Assembly (NCBI GenBank): GCA_903870145.1
Contig: CAIQBO010000048.1
Coordinates: forward strand, 1-38,796
Reading direction: 5' to 3'
Length of the DNA: 38,796 bases
Source: an uncultured Burkholderiales bacterium
GTDB lineage: Bacteria > Pseudomonadota > Gammaproteobacteria > Burkholderiales > Burkholderiaceae_C
Within the stretch, counting starts at the first letter, position 1; each line of letters opens with the position of its first letter. Both the position numbers and the translations under genes were made by a program. Of this stretch, positions 15,750 to 24,022 are shown one piece after another. The notes under the pieces were generated by a model. That model was not told the DNA's origin. It worked only from the letters and a program-made list of their open reading frames with translations, and made no database searches.

Positions 15750-16957
15750 GGAGGGCACAAAATGGCGGCGCCACTTTGTGGGCCATTGCTCTGATTGTTG
15801 TTTTGGCCACTGGGGTTGGCTTGTTCACCGCGCGGTCGGTTTGGGCTGAACGCGTGCGCAACAACCATCAACTGTATTCGGCTCAGGCCTTGGCGGCCAG
15901 TGAGGCGGGGCTGGAAAGCACCCTCGCTTGGCTCGAAGCGCAACATGTCCAGCAGTTGGATTACTGGCAAGATGCCAACCCGCAAGACTGCCCTGACGCA
16001 ACTCCTGCGCCACGCTGGCAATGTTTGAAGCTCCCCGCACAGACGCTACCAGCTTTTCCCGGGGCTGATTTCACGATCATCTTGACGCGCGATTTGGTCA
16101 GCGCTTCACACCGCGTGAAAATCATGTCGCAGGCCACTTTGAACCAAGACCATGCCGGCCAACACGCCAGCGCAATGGTTCAGCAAAGCCTCTACATACC
16201 TGCATTGGCAGCGCTGCCCTTGATGCTTTGGCGCGATGAAGCCCAAGCACCCTTGCTACTGAACGGTTGCCTGAGCGAGGCCGCCTTTTCCAATCATCGA
16301 TTTCAAACGGGTCCTCAAAATTTGGCAGCATTCAGCCTGAAGGTGCCAGTGTTGCCACCCGACCCCCTGCGCACCCAGACTGATTTGCAAGTATGTTTGG
16401 CTTTGGGTTCAAGCACTCTGCAAAGCCAAGGCTTGGGCTCTAGCGTGACGCCTGCTCAAGCGAGCCAAGCCAACACCTGCTCGCCCCGGGCTTGGCAAAG
16501 TGTCTTGGGCAACATGCAAGCTGGGCAGGTTAAAGCCTTGTCTCAAGCGCAAGAAAAAAATGGTTTGCGTCATGACACCTCGCCAGCCCGCAATATTTAT
16601 TGGGTCGACAGCCCTGCGCCTTGGAGCCAAAGCATCGGCCAAGCTCAAGCACCGGTTTTATTGGTTTTTTCAAAAGATGCTTGCGCTGCAATTTGCCCCA
16701 AGATCACAAGCGAGACCACCATTTTCGGCAGCGTTTATTTGGACAGCCAATGCCAAGATGCTCGCATGAACGGTTGGGAATCGGGCAACATCACAGGCCA
16801 ATTGGTGGTGGAGTCTGGCATTCCATTGTGGAGTGGTACCAGCCTGCTGAGCGCCTCCGCCTTGAGCCGGCAAGCTTTCACTTTGGCGTGGCCTGAAGGC
16901 ATTCAAGCTGATCGTGTTCAACGCATTTCAGGAAGTTGGAAAGATGGCGGCTTCTAA
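15746..16957 (+). CDS. pilX: PilX-like minor pilin with an unusually long C-terminal domain (GspK-like role)
   Basis: A 403-residue protein with a short leader (MRRAQNGG) and mature start ATLWAIALIVVLATGVGLFT, which lacks Glu+5. AQALAASEAGLESTLAWLEA after the helix is the PilX N-terminal signature. Classical PilX is roughly half this size; the extra C-terminal part (about 250-403) has a regular Gly/Asn-rich strand pattern (TIFGSVYLDSQCQ, SGNITGQLVVESG) suggesting a beta-solenoid-like fold. Loss of Glu+5 plus large size resembles GspK, which caps the tip complex in type II secretion; that role is inferred. It is coupled to pilW and overlaps pilV by 14 bases. Confidence 0.85.
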   Translation: MRRAQNGGATLWAIALIVVLATGVGLFTARSVWAERVRNNHQLYSAQALAASEAGLESTLAWLEAQHVQQLDYWQDANPQDCPDATPAPRWQCLKLPAQTLPAFPGADFTIILTRDLVSASHRVKIMSQATLNQDHAGQHASAMVQQSLYIPALAALPLMLWRDEAQAPLLLNGCLSEAAFSNHRFQTGPQNLAAFSLKVPVLPPDPLRTQTDLQVCLALGSSTLQSQGLGSSVTPAQASQANTCSPRAWQSVLGNMQAGQVKALSQAQEKNGLRHDTSPARNIYWVDSPAPWSQSIGQAQAPVLLVFSKDACAAICPKITSETTIFGSVYLDSQCQDARMNGWESGNITGQLVVESGIPLWSGTSLLSASALSRQAFTLAWPEGIQADRVQRISGSWKDGGF

Positions 16958-17459
16958 GCCCAAAACTGCGGCCCATTGGCACCAAGCAGGGTTCAGCATG
17001 ATCGAGGCTTTGATCGCCTCAGCCTTGTTGGCCGTGGGCTTGGCCGGCGCAGCACGATTGGCCTCGAGCACCTTGTTGGCTGGACACGAAAGCCGCCACC
17101 AACATCTGGCCCTGGGCATGGCGCAAGATATTTTGGAGTGCTGGGGTGTGCCCTCTGCCCATTGCCAAAGCTGGTTTCCAACGTTGTTGACGGCAGCCGA
17201 TGGCAGCTCATCGCTGGATGCACAAGGCATGCGCTTTGCACGCAGTTGGCGCATCAGCACACTGTGGCCCTCGCCCTATAGCTTTGAGGCGCTGCCAGGG
17301 CTGCAAGAGCTCAGCGTCCGCGTTCAGTGGCGCCCCTTGAATGCAAGCACGCTGAGCTTGGACGCATTGCCTCACGAACGCTCGGAGGTGACTTTGATCA
17401 CTCGCCGCGCTTCCACGCCGACTTGGGTTGGCGTATCCTTGCCCTCAATCCCATTTTGA
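16944..17459 (+). CDS. pilV: PilV-like minor pilin (GspI type)
   Basis: A 171-residue minor pilin. The prepilin site is HQAG/FSMIEALIASALLAVGL with Phe+1 and Glu+5, the IEALIA form being characteristic of PilV/GspI. The ATG at 16944 is preceded by GGAAG at 16931-16935 and overlaps the pilX end by 14 bases; a GTG at 16914 would add ten unlikely residues. This is the last pilin gene: the riboflavin operon starts within about 25-55 bases with no terminator, so pilin and rib transcription may be linked. Confidence 0.87.
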   Translation: MAASKPKTAAHWHQAGFSMIEALIASALLAVGLAGAARLASSTLLAGHESRHQHLALGMAQDILECWGVPSAHCQSWFPTLLTAADGSSSLDAQGMRFARSWRISTLWPSPYSFEALPGLQELSVRVQWRPLNASTLSLDALPHERSEVTLITRRASTPTWVGVSLPSIPF

Positions 17460-17482
17460 CCATTCATGACCGCTTTCTAGAC

Positions 17483-18619
17483 GTGACGACCAATTTCAAT
17501 TCATTGACCCCCATGCAACAAGCCTTGGCCTTGGCAGCCCAAGGGATGTGCTTGACGTCCCCCAACCCCCGGGTTGGCTGCGTGATCACCAACACCCAAG
17601 GGCAAGTCATCGGGCAAGGGCATACCCAGCAAGCCGGTGGGCCGCATGCCGAGATCATGGCCCTCGAGGATGCCAAGGCGCAAGGGCATAGCGCGCAAGG
17701 CGCTACGGCCTATGTCACGCTGGAGCCTTGTGCGCACCATGGCCGCACAGGGCCCTGCTGCGAAGCTTTGGTGCAAGCCGGCATAGCCCGTGTGGTGGCC
17801 GCCATCCAAGACCCCAATCCTCAAGTAGCGGGCCAAGGTTTTGCGCGCTTGCGCGCCGCTGGCATCGAAGTGCAAGTGGGTCAAAGCTCGCAAGCAGCCC
17901 GTGAGCTTAATCTGGGGTTTTTCAGCCGATTTCAAAGGAAAAAACCATGGGTGCGCATGAAAATTGCCGCCTCTTTGGACGGCCAAACAGCCCTGCAAAA
18001 TGGCCAAAGTCAATGGATCACGGGGCAAGAGGCCAGGACTGATGGCCACGCATGGCGCGCTAGGGCCTGCGCTATTTTGACGGGCATCGGCACTGTTTTA
18101 GAAGACGACCCTATGCTCGATGTCCGCCTGACCCCCACTGTGCGCCAACCGCATTTGGTGGTGATAGACAGTCGGCTTGAAACGCCTTTGAACGCCCGCT
18201 TGTTTCATGCCGGCACACCATCAGGCGCACAGCAACGCCAAATTTGGATTTATGCAGCTCTCGATCAGCCTGAAAAACGTGCGGCCTTGCAAGCCTTAGG
18301 CGCACAAGTTATTTTGGCGCCCAACCCTCACGGCAAAGTGGATTTGGCCGCCATGATGGCCGACCTGGCCACTCGCCAAATCAACGAGTTGCATGTGGAA
18401 GCCGGCCACAAACTCAACGGATCCCTGATTCGAGAGGGCTGGGTAGATGAATTTTTGGTTTATTTGGCACCCAAAATGTTGGGGGCTGGTCAAGGCATGG
18501 CGCAATGGGGCCCATTGACCGAATTGTCGCAAGCCTTGGCTTTGAATTTTGTAGCAAGCGACATGATCGGCCCAGATTTGCGCATTTTGGCGCGTGTCAG
18601 CCAACAAGACGCCTTTTAA
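17483..18619 (+). CDS. ribD: Bifunctional riboflavin deaminase/reductase RibD
   Basis: RibD deaminates and then reduces the pyrimidine intermediate of riboflavin synthesis. The deaminase domain has H55-A-E57 (GGPHAEIMAL) and zinc cysteines C83 and C92 (EPCAHHGRTGPCC); the reductase domain runs from about 155 (KIAASLDGQTAL) to the end. The frame is open from 17327, but those residues overlap pilV and are not family-like. GTG at 17483 gives 378 residues; ATG at 17513 would give 368, closest to E. coli (367). Neither has a clear Shine-Dalgarno, so the start is uncertain. It is the first gene of ribD-ribE-ribBX-ribH. No FMN riboswitch was recognised upstream. Confidence 0.95.
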   Translation: MTTNFNSLTPMQQALALAAQGMCLTSPNPRVGCVITNTQGQVIGQGHTQQAGGPHAEIMALEDAKAQGHSAQGATAYVTLEPCAHHGRTGPCCEALVQAGIARVVAAIQDPNPQVAGQGFARLRAAGIEVQVGQSSQAARELNLGFFSRFQRKKPWVRMKIAASLDGQTALQNGQSQWITGQEARTDGHAWRARACAILTGIGTVLEDDPMLDVRLTPTVRQPHLVVIDSRLETPLNARLFHAGTPSGAQQRQIWIYAALDQPEKRAALQALGAQVILAPNPHGKVDLAAMMADLATRQINELHVEAGHKLNGSLIREGWVDEFLVYLAPKMLGAGQGMAQWGPLTELSQALALNFVASDMIGPDLRILARVSQQDAF

Positions 18620-18678
18620 TTTGGGTTTTAAGGCACTCTGGCCCCGAACAGGGCCAATCCCTGCGAAAATAGCGCCCT

Positions 18679-19311
18679 ATGTTTACCGGAATCATCACCG
18701 GCGTGGGGCGCATCGCCGCCCTCCACGACCTGGGCAGCTCTTTAAGCCATGGCAAGCGACTCACCCTGGAGGTGCCCGCAGGCTACTTGGACGATGCCTG
18801 CTTGGGCGACAGCATTGCCATCAACGGGGCTTGCATGACCGTCACGGCCTTGAATCTGGCGCAGCAGCAATTTTGCATCGACATTTCAGCCGAGTCTTTG
18901 GCCAAAACCTGTGGGCTTGACCAAGTCGGCCCTGTCAACTTAGAAAAAGCGCTGCGCGCCCACGACCGCTTGGGCGGCCACATGGTCTCGGGCCATGTTG
19001 ACGGCATCGGCCACGTGACGCACTTTGCGCAGGTGGGCGAGAGTTGGGAACTTCGCGTTTTGGCCCCCACCGGTTTGGCTAAATATTTGGCATACAAAGG
19101 CTCGATCACCGTCAACGGCGTGAGCCTGACCGTCAACCGCGTGAGCGACCTGCACGCAGGCTGCGAAATCAGCATCAACCTGATTCCACACACCGTAGAA
19201 AACACCGCATTGGCCCGTTTGGCCAAAGGGGTCAGCGTCAATTTAGAAATTGATCTGATTGCCCGTTATGTTGAGCGCATGCTCAGTATTGAAAAGAAAG
19301 ATCCCCTATGA
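18679..19311 (+). CDS. ribE: Riboflavin synthase alpha chain
   Basis: This enzyme dismutates two 6,7-dimethyl-8-ribityllumazine molecules to riboflavin. The 210 residues contain two lumazine-binding repeats, starting [10 protein letters not shown], with [11 protein letters not shown] in the first and [14 protein letters not shown] in the second. The ATG at 18679 is 59 bases after ribD. The sequence before it has GAAAAT then eight bases and no Shine-Dalgarno. The stop overlaps the next gene by four bases (ATGA). Confidence 0.97.
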   Translation: MFTGIITGVGRIAALHDLGSSLSHGKRLTLEVPAGYLDDACLGDSIAINGACMTVTALNLAQQQFCIDISAESLAKTCGLDQVGPVNLEKALRAHDRLGGHMVSGHVDGIGHVTHFAQVGESWELRVLAPTGLAKYLAYKGSITVNGVSLTVNRVSDLHAGCEISINLIPHTVENTALARLAKGVSVNLEIDLIARYVERMLSIEKKDPL

Positions 19312-20441
19312 GCAGTGCTGTGACGCCCACCCCCCAGCCCGTAGCAATTTCATCGGTGCAAGACATCCTGGCCGACATGAAAGCCGGCCGCATGGTGATC
19401 ATGGTCGACGATGAAGACCGCGAGAATGAAGGTGATCTGCTCATGGCCGCCGACCATGTCAGCGCTGAGGCGATCAACTTCATGGCCCGCTTTGGCCGTG
19501 GCTTGGTCTGCTTGACCTTGACCCGTGAGCGCTGTGAATACATGAATTTGCCGCCCATGGCCGCCAGCAATGGCACCGTCTACAGCACGGCCTTCACGGT
19601 CTCCATTGAAGCGGCGCAAGGCGTGACCACCGGCATTTCTGCAGCCGACCGCGCACTGACCATTCAGGCCGCAGTCTCGGCCCAATCGAGCGCCAAAGAC
19701 TTGGTCCAGCCTGGCCATGTATTCCCCCTGCAAGCCGTCGATGGCGGCGTGCTGATGCGCGCTGGCCACACCGAGGCAGGCTGCGACTTGAGCGCCATGG
19801 CCGGGTGCAGCGCCGCGGCTGTGATTTGCGAAATCATGAAAGACGACGGCAGCATGGCGCGCCTGACGGATCTGAAGATTTTTGCAGCCGAGCACGGCTT
19901 GAAAATTGGCACCATTGCAGATTTGATCGCCTACCGCAGTCGCACCGAAACTTTGGTTGACAAAATTGGCAGCCGCATTTTACAAACAGCGCATGGTGAA
20001 TTCACAGCGCACGCATTTCGCGACAAACCCAGTCAATCGGTGCACCTGGCCTTGGTCAAAGGCAGCTGGAGCCCCGAGACCGAAGTGCCCGTTCGCGTGC
20101 ATGAACCGCTGTCCGTCATGGATTTTTTGGAAGTCGGCCGCGTGATGCACTCATGGAGCTTGGACGCCAGTTTGGCCTACCTCCACCGCCAAGGCATGGG
20201 CGTTGCCGTGCTTCTCAATTGCGGTGAGAGTGCCGGCCAATTGCTCAAACAATTTGAAGGCAGCGCACGCGCATCTCAAGCACCTGAGCGCGGCACGATG
20301 GACCTGCGCACCTACGGCATTGGCGCACAAATTGTGCGCCAATGTGGCGTGCACAAAATGAAACTCATGGGGCAACCCCGACGCATGCCCAGCATGACCG
20401 GCTACGGCCTTGAGATCACCGGCTACATACCCAAGGAGTAA
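19308..20441 (+). CDS. ribB: 3,4-dihydroxy-2-butanone 4-phosphate synthase with degenerate GTP cyclohydrolase II domain (RibBX type)
   Basis: The N-terminal RibB domain (about 1-215) makes 3,4-dihydroxybutanone phosphate from ribulose 5-phosphate; [16 protein letters not shown] and [15 protein letters not shown] carry its acidic and catalytic sites. The C-terminal half is homologous to RibA but lacks the zinc cysteines: at the place of ECLTGD and CDCG it has EPLSVMDF and HSWSLD, and the catalytic Arg region is altered. It should therefore have no GTP cyclohydrolase activity, as known for RibBX proteins, and a true ribA must be elsewhere. The 377-residue length equals an intact RibBA. It is translationally coupled to ribE, and ribH follows after four bases. 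Confidence 0.95.
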   Translation: MSSAVTPTPQPVAISSVQDILADMKAGRMVIMVDDEDRENEGDLLMAADHVSAEAINFMARFGRGLVCLTLTRERCEYMNLPPMAASNGTVYSTAFTVSIEAAQGVTTGISAADRALTIQAAVSAQSSAKDLVQPGHVFPLQAVDGGVLMRAGHTEAGCDLSAMAGCSAAAVICEIMKDDGSMARLTDLKIFAAEHGLKIGTIADLIAYRSRTETLVDKIGSRILQTAHGEFTAHAFRDKPSQSVHLALVKGSWSPETEVPVRVHEPLSVMDFLEVGRVMHSWSLDASLAYLHRQGMGVAVLLNCGESAGQLLKQFEGSARASQAPERGTMDLRTYGIGAQIVRQCGVHKMKLMGQPRRMPSMTGYGLEITGYIPKE

Positions 20442-20445
20442 GCAC

Positions 20446-20940
20446 ATGCAAAACGCAGACAAAGGCATTCAACATGCCTTAGATGGACAGGACTTGCACA
20501 TTGGCATTGTGCAAGCGCGTTTCAATGAGAGCATTACCCATGAATTGGCCATGGCCTGCGTGAGTGAGTTGAAAGATTTAGGCGTGCAAAACATCGACCA
20601 TGTGTTGGTGCCTGGCGCCCTTGAAATTCCAGTGGCATTGCAAGCCATGGCCGAGCGCGGGACCTATGACGCCTTGATCGCCGTGGGCTGCATTGTGCGG
20701 GGGGAAACCTATCACTTCGAGCTGGTGGCCAATGAATCTTGCGCCGGTGTCAGCCGTGTGTCACTGGACTACAACGTGCCCATTGCCAACGCCATTTTGA
20801 CCACCGAAGACTTGGGCCAAGCCATCGCACGCCAAACCGAGAAAGGGCGCGACGCTGCGCGTGTCGCGGTTGAAATGGCCATGCTCATGGAAGATTTGAA
20901 CAGCGATCTCGATGACCTTGGCGACGAGGCTGTGGCATGA
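20446..20940 (+). CDS. ribH: 6,7-dimethyl-8-ribityllumazine synthase
   Basis: Lumazine synthase condenses the RibD product (after dephosphorylation) with 3,4-dihydroxybutanone phosphate and usually forms 60-mer or decameric shells. The 164 residues include PGALEIP at 56-62 and the catalytic H90 in [13 protein letters not shown]. The ATG at 20446 has a good AAGGAG at 20433-20438, which excludes the open upstream frame inside ribB. The C-terminus [15 protein letters not shown] is acidic. It overlaps nusB by four bases (ATGA), a widespread ribH-nusB pairing. Confidence 0.97.
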   Translation: MQNADKGIQHALDGQDLHIGIVQARFNESITHELAMACVSELKDLGVQNIDHVLVPGALEIPVALQAMAERGTYDALIAVGCIVRGETYHFELVANESCAGVSRVSLDYNVPIANAILTTEDLGQAIARQTEKGRDAARVAVEMAMLMEDLNSDLDDLGDEAVA

Positions 20941-21476
20941 ACGCCCCCGAAACATCGGCCTTGGCGACTGGCAAAGTAGCACCCGCCAAAACTGTCAAGC
21001 CCGCCAAAGCACCTGGCAAAACCCCTGGCAAATCATCGCGCAGTCGGGCCAGGGAGTTTGCACTGCAAGCGCTCTACCAAAGATTGGTTGGAAAAAATGA
21101 AGCCGCAGACATTGATGTGTTCACACGCGATTTGGCTGGCTTTCACAAAGCCGATGCCGCGCATTACGACGCGCTGCTGTATGGCTGCACCGAGCAATCC
21201 GCAGACTTGGACAAACTGATTTTGCCTTTGTTAGACCGCAGCATGGCCGAGATCTCTCCGATCGAGCACGCCGTGATGTGGATGGGTGTTTATGAAATGA
21301 AGCACTGCTTGGATGTGCCTTGGCGCGTGAGCCTGAACGAGTGCATTGAGTTGGCCAAAGAATTTGGCGGCACCGATGGGCATAAATATGTCAACGCCGT
21401 CCTTGAAGGATTGGCGCCCAAGTTGCGCGCGGCAGAAGTTCAGGCCGACCGCGAAGCCGGCCGAGCCCGACGCTGA
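20937..21476 (+). CDS. nusB: Transcription antitermination factor NusB
   Basis: NusB binds boxA RNA with NusE (S10) to promote antitermination on rRNA operons. After a Lys/Pro/Ala-rich tail of about 32 residues ([16 protein letters not shown]), the all-helical domain starts at [13 protein letters not shown]; later blocks [14 protein letters not shown] and [15 protein letters not shown] are typical. The 179-residue length exceeds E. coli (139) because of this N-terminal tail. The ATG overlaps the ribH stop. ybgC follows after three bases, joining the rib-nusB run to the tol genes. Confidence 0.97.
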   Translation: MNAPETSALATGKVAPAKTVKPAKAPGKTPGKSSRSRAREFALQALYQRLVGKNEAADIDVFTRDLAGFHKADAAHYDALLYGCTEQSADLDKLILPLLDRSMAEISPIEHAVMWMGVYEMKHCLDVPWRVSLNECIELAKEFGGTDGHKYVNAVLEGLAPKLRAAEVQADREAGRARR

Positions 21477-21479
21477 GCC

Positions 21480-21893
21480 ATGAAGCAGATTTTCACATTC
21501 CCGATTCGCATTTACTGGGAAGACACCGACGCCGGTGGCATTGTTTTTTACGCCAACTATTTGAAATTTTTTGAGCGGGCGCGCACCGAATGGCTGCGTG
21601 CTTTGGGTATTGGCCAGCAAGATTTGAAAACCCAAAGTGGCGGCATGTTTGTGGTCAGCGAAACGCAAGTGAAACATTTTGCGCCAGCACGCTTAGACGA
21701 TTTGATCGATGTGACGGCGCAATCTTTGGAGATCGGGCGCGCGACTTTGCTGCTGCAACAGCAGGCCTGGCTTTCAAGTCCAGGCGGCGTGCGGACTTTA
21801 TTGGCACAAGCCAGCATCCGAATTGGCTGGGTTGACAGCCACACCCTCAAACCCGGCCGCATTCCGGCCACGATTTTGAAAGCCCTGCAATGA
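21480..21893 (+). CDS. ybgC: Tol-Pal-associated acyl-CoA thioesterase YbgC
   Basis: A hot-dog fold thioesterase of 137 residues. IRIYWEDTDAGGIVFYANYLKFFERARTEWLR holds the YbgC signature with the catalytic Asp in the EDTDAGG motif (quoted in parts: WEDTDAGGIV and YANYLKFFERAR). The family hydrolyses short-chain acyl-CoAs and is genetically tied to the Tol system, though its role there is unclear. It begins three bases after nusB and overlaps tolQ by four bases. Confidence 0.95.
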   Translation: MKQIFTFPIRIYWEDTDAGGIVFYANYLKFFERARTEWLRALGIGQQDLKTQSGGMFVVSETQVKHFAPARLDDLIDVTAQSLEIGRATLLLQQQAWLSSPGGVRTLLAQASIRIGWVDSHTLKPGRIPATILKALQ

Positions 21894-22624
21894 ACCAAGA
21901 AATGTCCATCGTCCAATTGGTACTGCACGCCAGTTTTGTGGTTCAGTTCGTGATCGTGGTGCTGCTGAGCATTTCGATTGCAAGTTGGGCCGCCATTGTG
22001 CGCAAACTCATGGCCATCAACCGCATTCAATCTTTGAATGAAGCCTTCGAACGTGAGTTTTGGTCTGGCACCAGTTTGAATGAACTTTTCTCATCAGCCA
22101 GCCAAAATGCCAAACTGGCAGGCCCGATGGAACGAATTTTCGCCAGTGGCATGCGCGAATATCAAAAATTACGCGAGCGCCGCATCAGCGACACTGGCAC
22201 GCTGCTTGACGGGGCAAGACGCGCCATGCGGGCGAGTTTTCAGCGCGAGATGGACGTAGCCGAAGCGCAACTGTCCTTCTTGGCCTCGGTCGGCTCGGTC
22301 TCGCCTTATGTCGGCTTGTTTGGCACCGTGTGGGGCATCATGCACGCCTTCACGGGCTTGGCCAGCTTGCAGCAAGTGACCCTGGCCACCGTGGCGCCCG
22401 GCATTGCAGAGGCCTTGGTGGCCACCGCCATTGGCCTGTTTGCCGCCATACCAGCGGTTGTGGCTTATAACCGTTTTGCCCGCGACATTGACCGCGTGGC
22501 CATCAAACTGGAAACTTTCATTGAAGAGTTTTCAAATATTTTGCAAAGAAGTTTGGGCGGCACTTCGGGCGCAGTACATGCCGAAAGCACGCATTCAACT
22601 TCAGGCTCAGCCTCGGGTCACTGA
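21890..22624 (+). CDS. tolQ: Tol-Pal system proton channel subunit TolQ
   Basis: TolQ is the inner-membrane MotA/ExbB-like subunit that, with TolR, converts proton flux into TolA movement for outer-membrane constriction. Three membrane segments are visible: near 15-37 (SFVVQFVIVVLLSISIAS), around 140 (SVGSVSPYVGLFGTVWGIMH) and around 175 (GIAEALVATAIGLFAAIPAV). The 244 residues are near E. coli TolQ (230). It overlaps ybgC (ATGA); tolR starts 21 bases downstream. Confidence 0.96.
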   Translation: MNQEMSIVQLVLHASFVVQFVIVVLLSISIASWAAIVRKLMAINRIQSLNEAFEREFWSGTSLNELFSSASQNAKLAGPMERIFASGMREYQKLRERRISDTGTLLDGARRAMRASFQREMDVAEAQLSFLASVGSVSPYVGLFGTVWGIMHAFTGLASLQQVTLATVAPGIAEALVATAIGLFAAIPAVVAYNRFARDIDRVAIKLETFIEEFSNILQRSLGGTSGAVHAESTHSTSGSASGH

Positions 22625-22645
22625 TAAACCGCAAGGAGATTGCAC

Positions 22646-23065
22646 ATGCCTGCTGTATCCACGCGCGGCCGCGGCCGCCGCACCATCAGTGAAATCAACA
22701 TGGTGCCCTTCATCGATGTGATGCTGGTGTTGCTGATTATTTTCATGGTCACCGCCCCCATGATCACCCCCAGCATGGTCGATTTACCCAGTGTGGGCAA
22801 AGCGGCCAAACAACCCGACCAAGTGATTCAAATCGTGGTTCAAAAGGATGAGAGTTTGCAGATGGTGTTAGAGAGCAAAACAGAAAAAATCAATTTAGAC
22901 ACTTTGAGCGCCACCGTGCAGCAAGCACAAAGTGGGCAAACCAATTCAGCTGTGGTCATCAGCGCAGACCGCAACGTGAAGTACGAAACGGTGGTCAAAG
23001 TCATGGACACTTTGCAACGCGCAGGCATTGCACGGGTTGGCTTATCGGTTCAGTTGGCCCCTTGA
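22646..23065 (+). CDS. tolR: Tol-Pal system subunit TolR
   Basis: TolR is an ExbD-like protein with one membrane helix carrying the proton-pathway Asp (FIDVMLVLLIIFMV) and a periplasmic domain. The 139 residues match E. coli (142). The ATG at 22646 has AAGGAG at 22633-22638; an upstream TTG at 22640 lies too close to that site. The N-terminus is Arg-rich (VSTRGRGRRT), fitting a cytoplasmic side. tolA begins five bases later. Confidence 0.96.
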   Translation: MPAVSTRGRGRRTISEINMVPFIDVMLVLLIIFMVTAPMITPSMVDLPSVGKAAKQPDQVIQIVVQKDESLQMVLESKTEKINLDTLSATVQQAQSGQTNSAVVISADRNVKYETVVKVMDTLQRAGIARVGLSVQLAP

Positions 23066-23069
23066 GTTC

Positions 23070-24020
23070 ATGAAGCAAAACGAGCGCCACGAATTTGCCC
23101 CGCCCCCCACAGGGGGCTTGGGGCGTTCGTTCATGGTGGCTGTGTTTGCTCACCTGCTCTTGCTCGCTGCGCTGACTTGGGGAATTCAATGGAAAAAAGA
23201 ATCTAAAACCATGACGGCCTCGGCTGAACTGTGGTCTGCCGTGCCGCAAGAGGCTGCACCTGCCGCCAACTCGCCAGAACCTCCCGCCCCTACCCCGCCT
23301 GAACCAGCCCCACCCGAGCCGGTCAAACCCACACCGCCACCGCCGCCACTTCCCATCAAGCCCGAGCCCGAGCCCAAAGTTGAACCCAAGCCAGTGCCCC
23401 CACCCAGCCGCGTGGCGGCAGACATTGCACTGAAAAAAGAAAAAGAAAAAAAAGAGCAGGAAAAGAAAGCAGCTGAACTAGAAAAGAAAAAGAAAGCCGA
23501 GCGCGAGGCCAAGGCTTTGGAAGACAAAGAGCGCGAAAAGAAAAAGTTGGCTGACGCAGAAAAGCGCAAACAAGCTGAGTTACTCGCCAAAGAAAAGGCT
23601 AAAGCCAAGGCCAAAGAAGAGGCCAAAGAAGAAGCCAAGGAGGCGCAGCGTGCAGAGACACGGCGCGTTGAAAACCTCAAGCGGATGCAAGGCATGGCGG
23701 GCGCCTCTGGCGATGAAAACGCCAAGGGCACAGCGCTCAAATCTTCTGGGCCATCAGCGAGTTATGCAGGGCGCGTGATTGCCCGCATCAAACCCAATAT
23801 TACTTTCAGCGGTGACCGCTCGGCCAATCCCGTTGCCATGGTCGATGTGAGAACCTCACCCGACGGCACGATTGTGGGCAGCAAACTGTTCAAGTCCAGC
23901 GGCAATAAAGCGTGGGACGACGCGGTTTTGCGGGCGATTGAGAAAACCGAAATGCTGCCGCGCGACACCGATGGCCAAGTTCCCAGCGAGCTGCGCATCA
24001 CCTTCAGTGCGAAAGACTGA
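23070..24020 (+). CDS. tolA: Tol-Pal system coupling protein TolA
   Basis: TolA spans the periplasm and transmits energy from TolQR to Pal. From the ATG at 23070 it has 316 residues: a membrane anchor at about 22-42 (FMVAVFAHLLLLAALTWGI), a Pro-rich stretch (about 65-115), a long Lys/Glu/Ala coiled-coil helix (about 120-210) and a C-terminal TonB/TolA-like domain from about 230 (YAGRVIARIKPNI, ELRITFSAKD). The frame extends 14 codons upstream inside tolR, but those are rejected. tolB and pal do not follow; instead dnaE converges with two bases between the stop codons. Confidence 0.94.
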   Translation: MKQNERHEFAPPPTGGLGRSFMVAVFAHLLLLAALTWGIQWKKESKTMTASAELWSAVPQEAAPAANSPEPPAPTPPEPAPPEPVKPTPPPPPLPIKPEPEPKVEPKPVPPPSRVAADIALKKEKEKKEQEKKAAELEKKKKAEREAKALEDKEREKKKLADAEKRKQAELLAKEKAKAKAKEEAKEEAKEAQRAETRRVENLKRMQGMAGASGDENAKGTALKSSGPSASYAGRVIARIKPNITFSGDRSANPVAMVDVRTSPDGTIVGSKLFKSSGNKAWDDAVLRAIEKTEMLPRDTDGQVPSELRITFSAKD

Positions 24021-24022
24021 GC

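Noticed and set aside
17460..17512. Possible FMN riboswitch before the riboflavin operon
   Set aside because: The gap from pilV to ribD is too short, and neither it nor 18620-18678 contains recognisable RFN-element helices.
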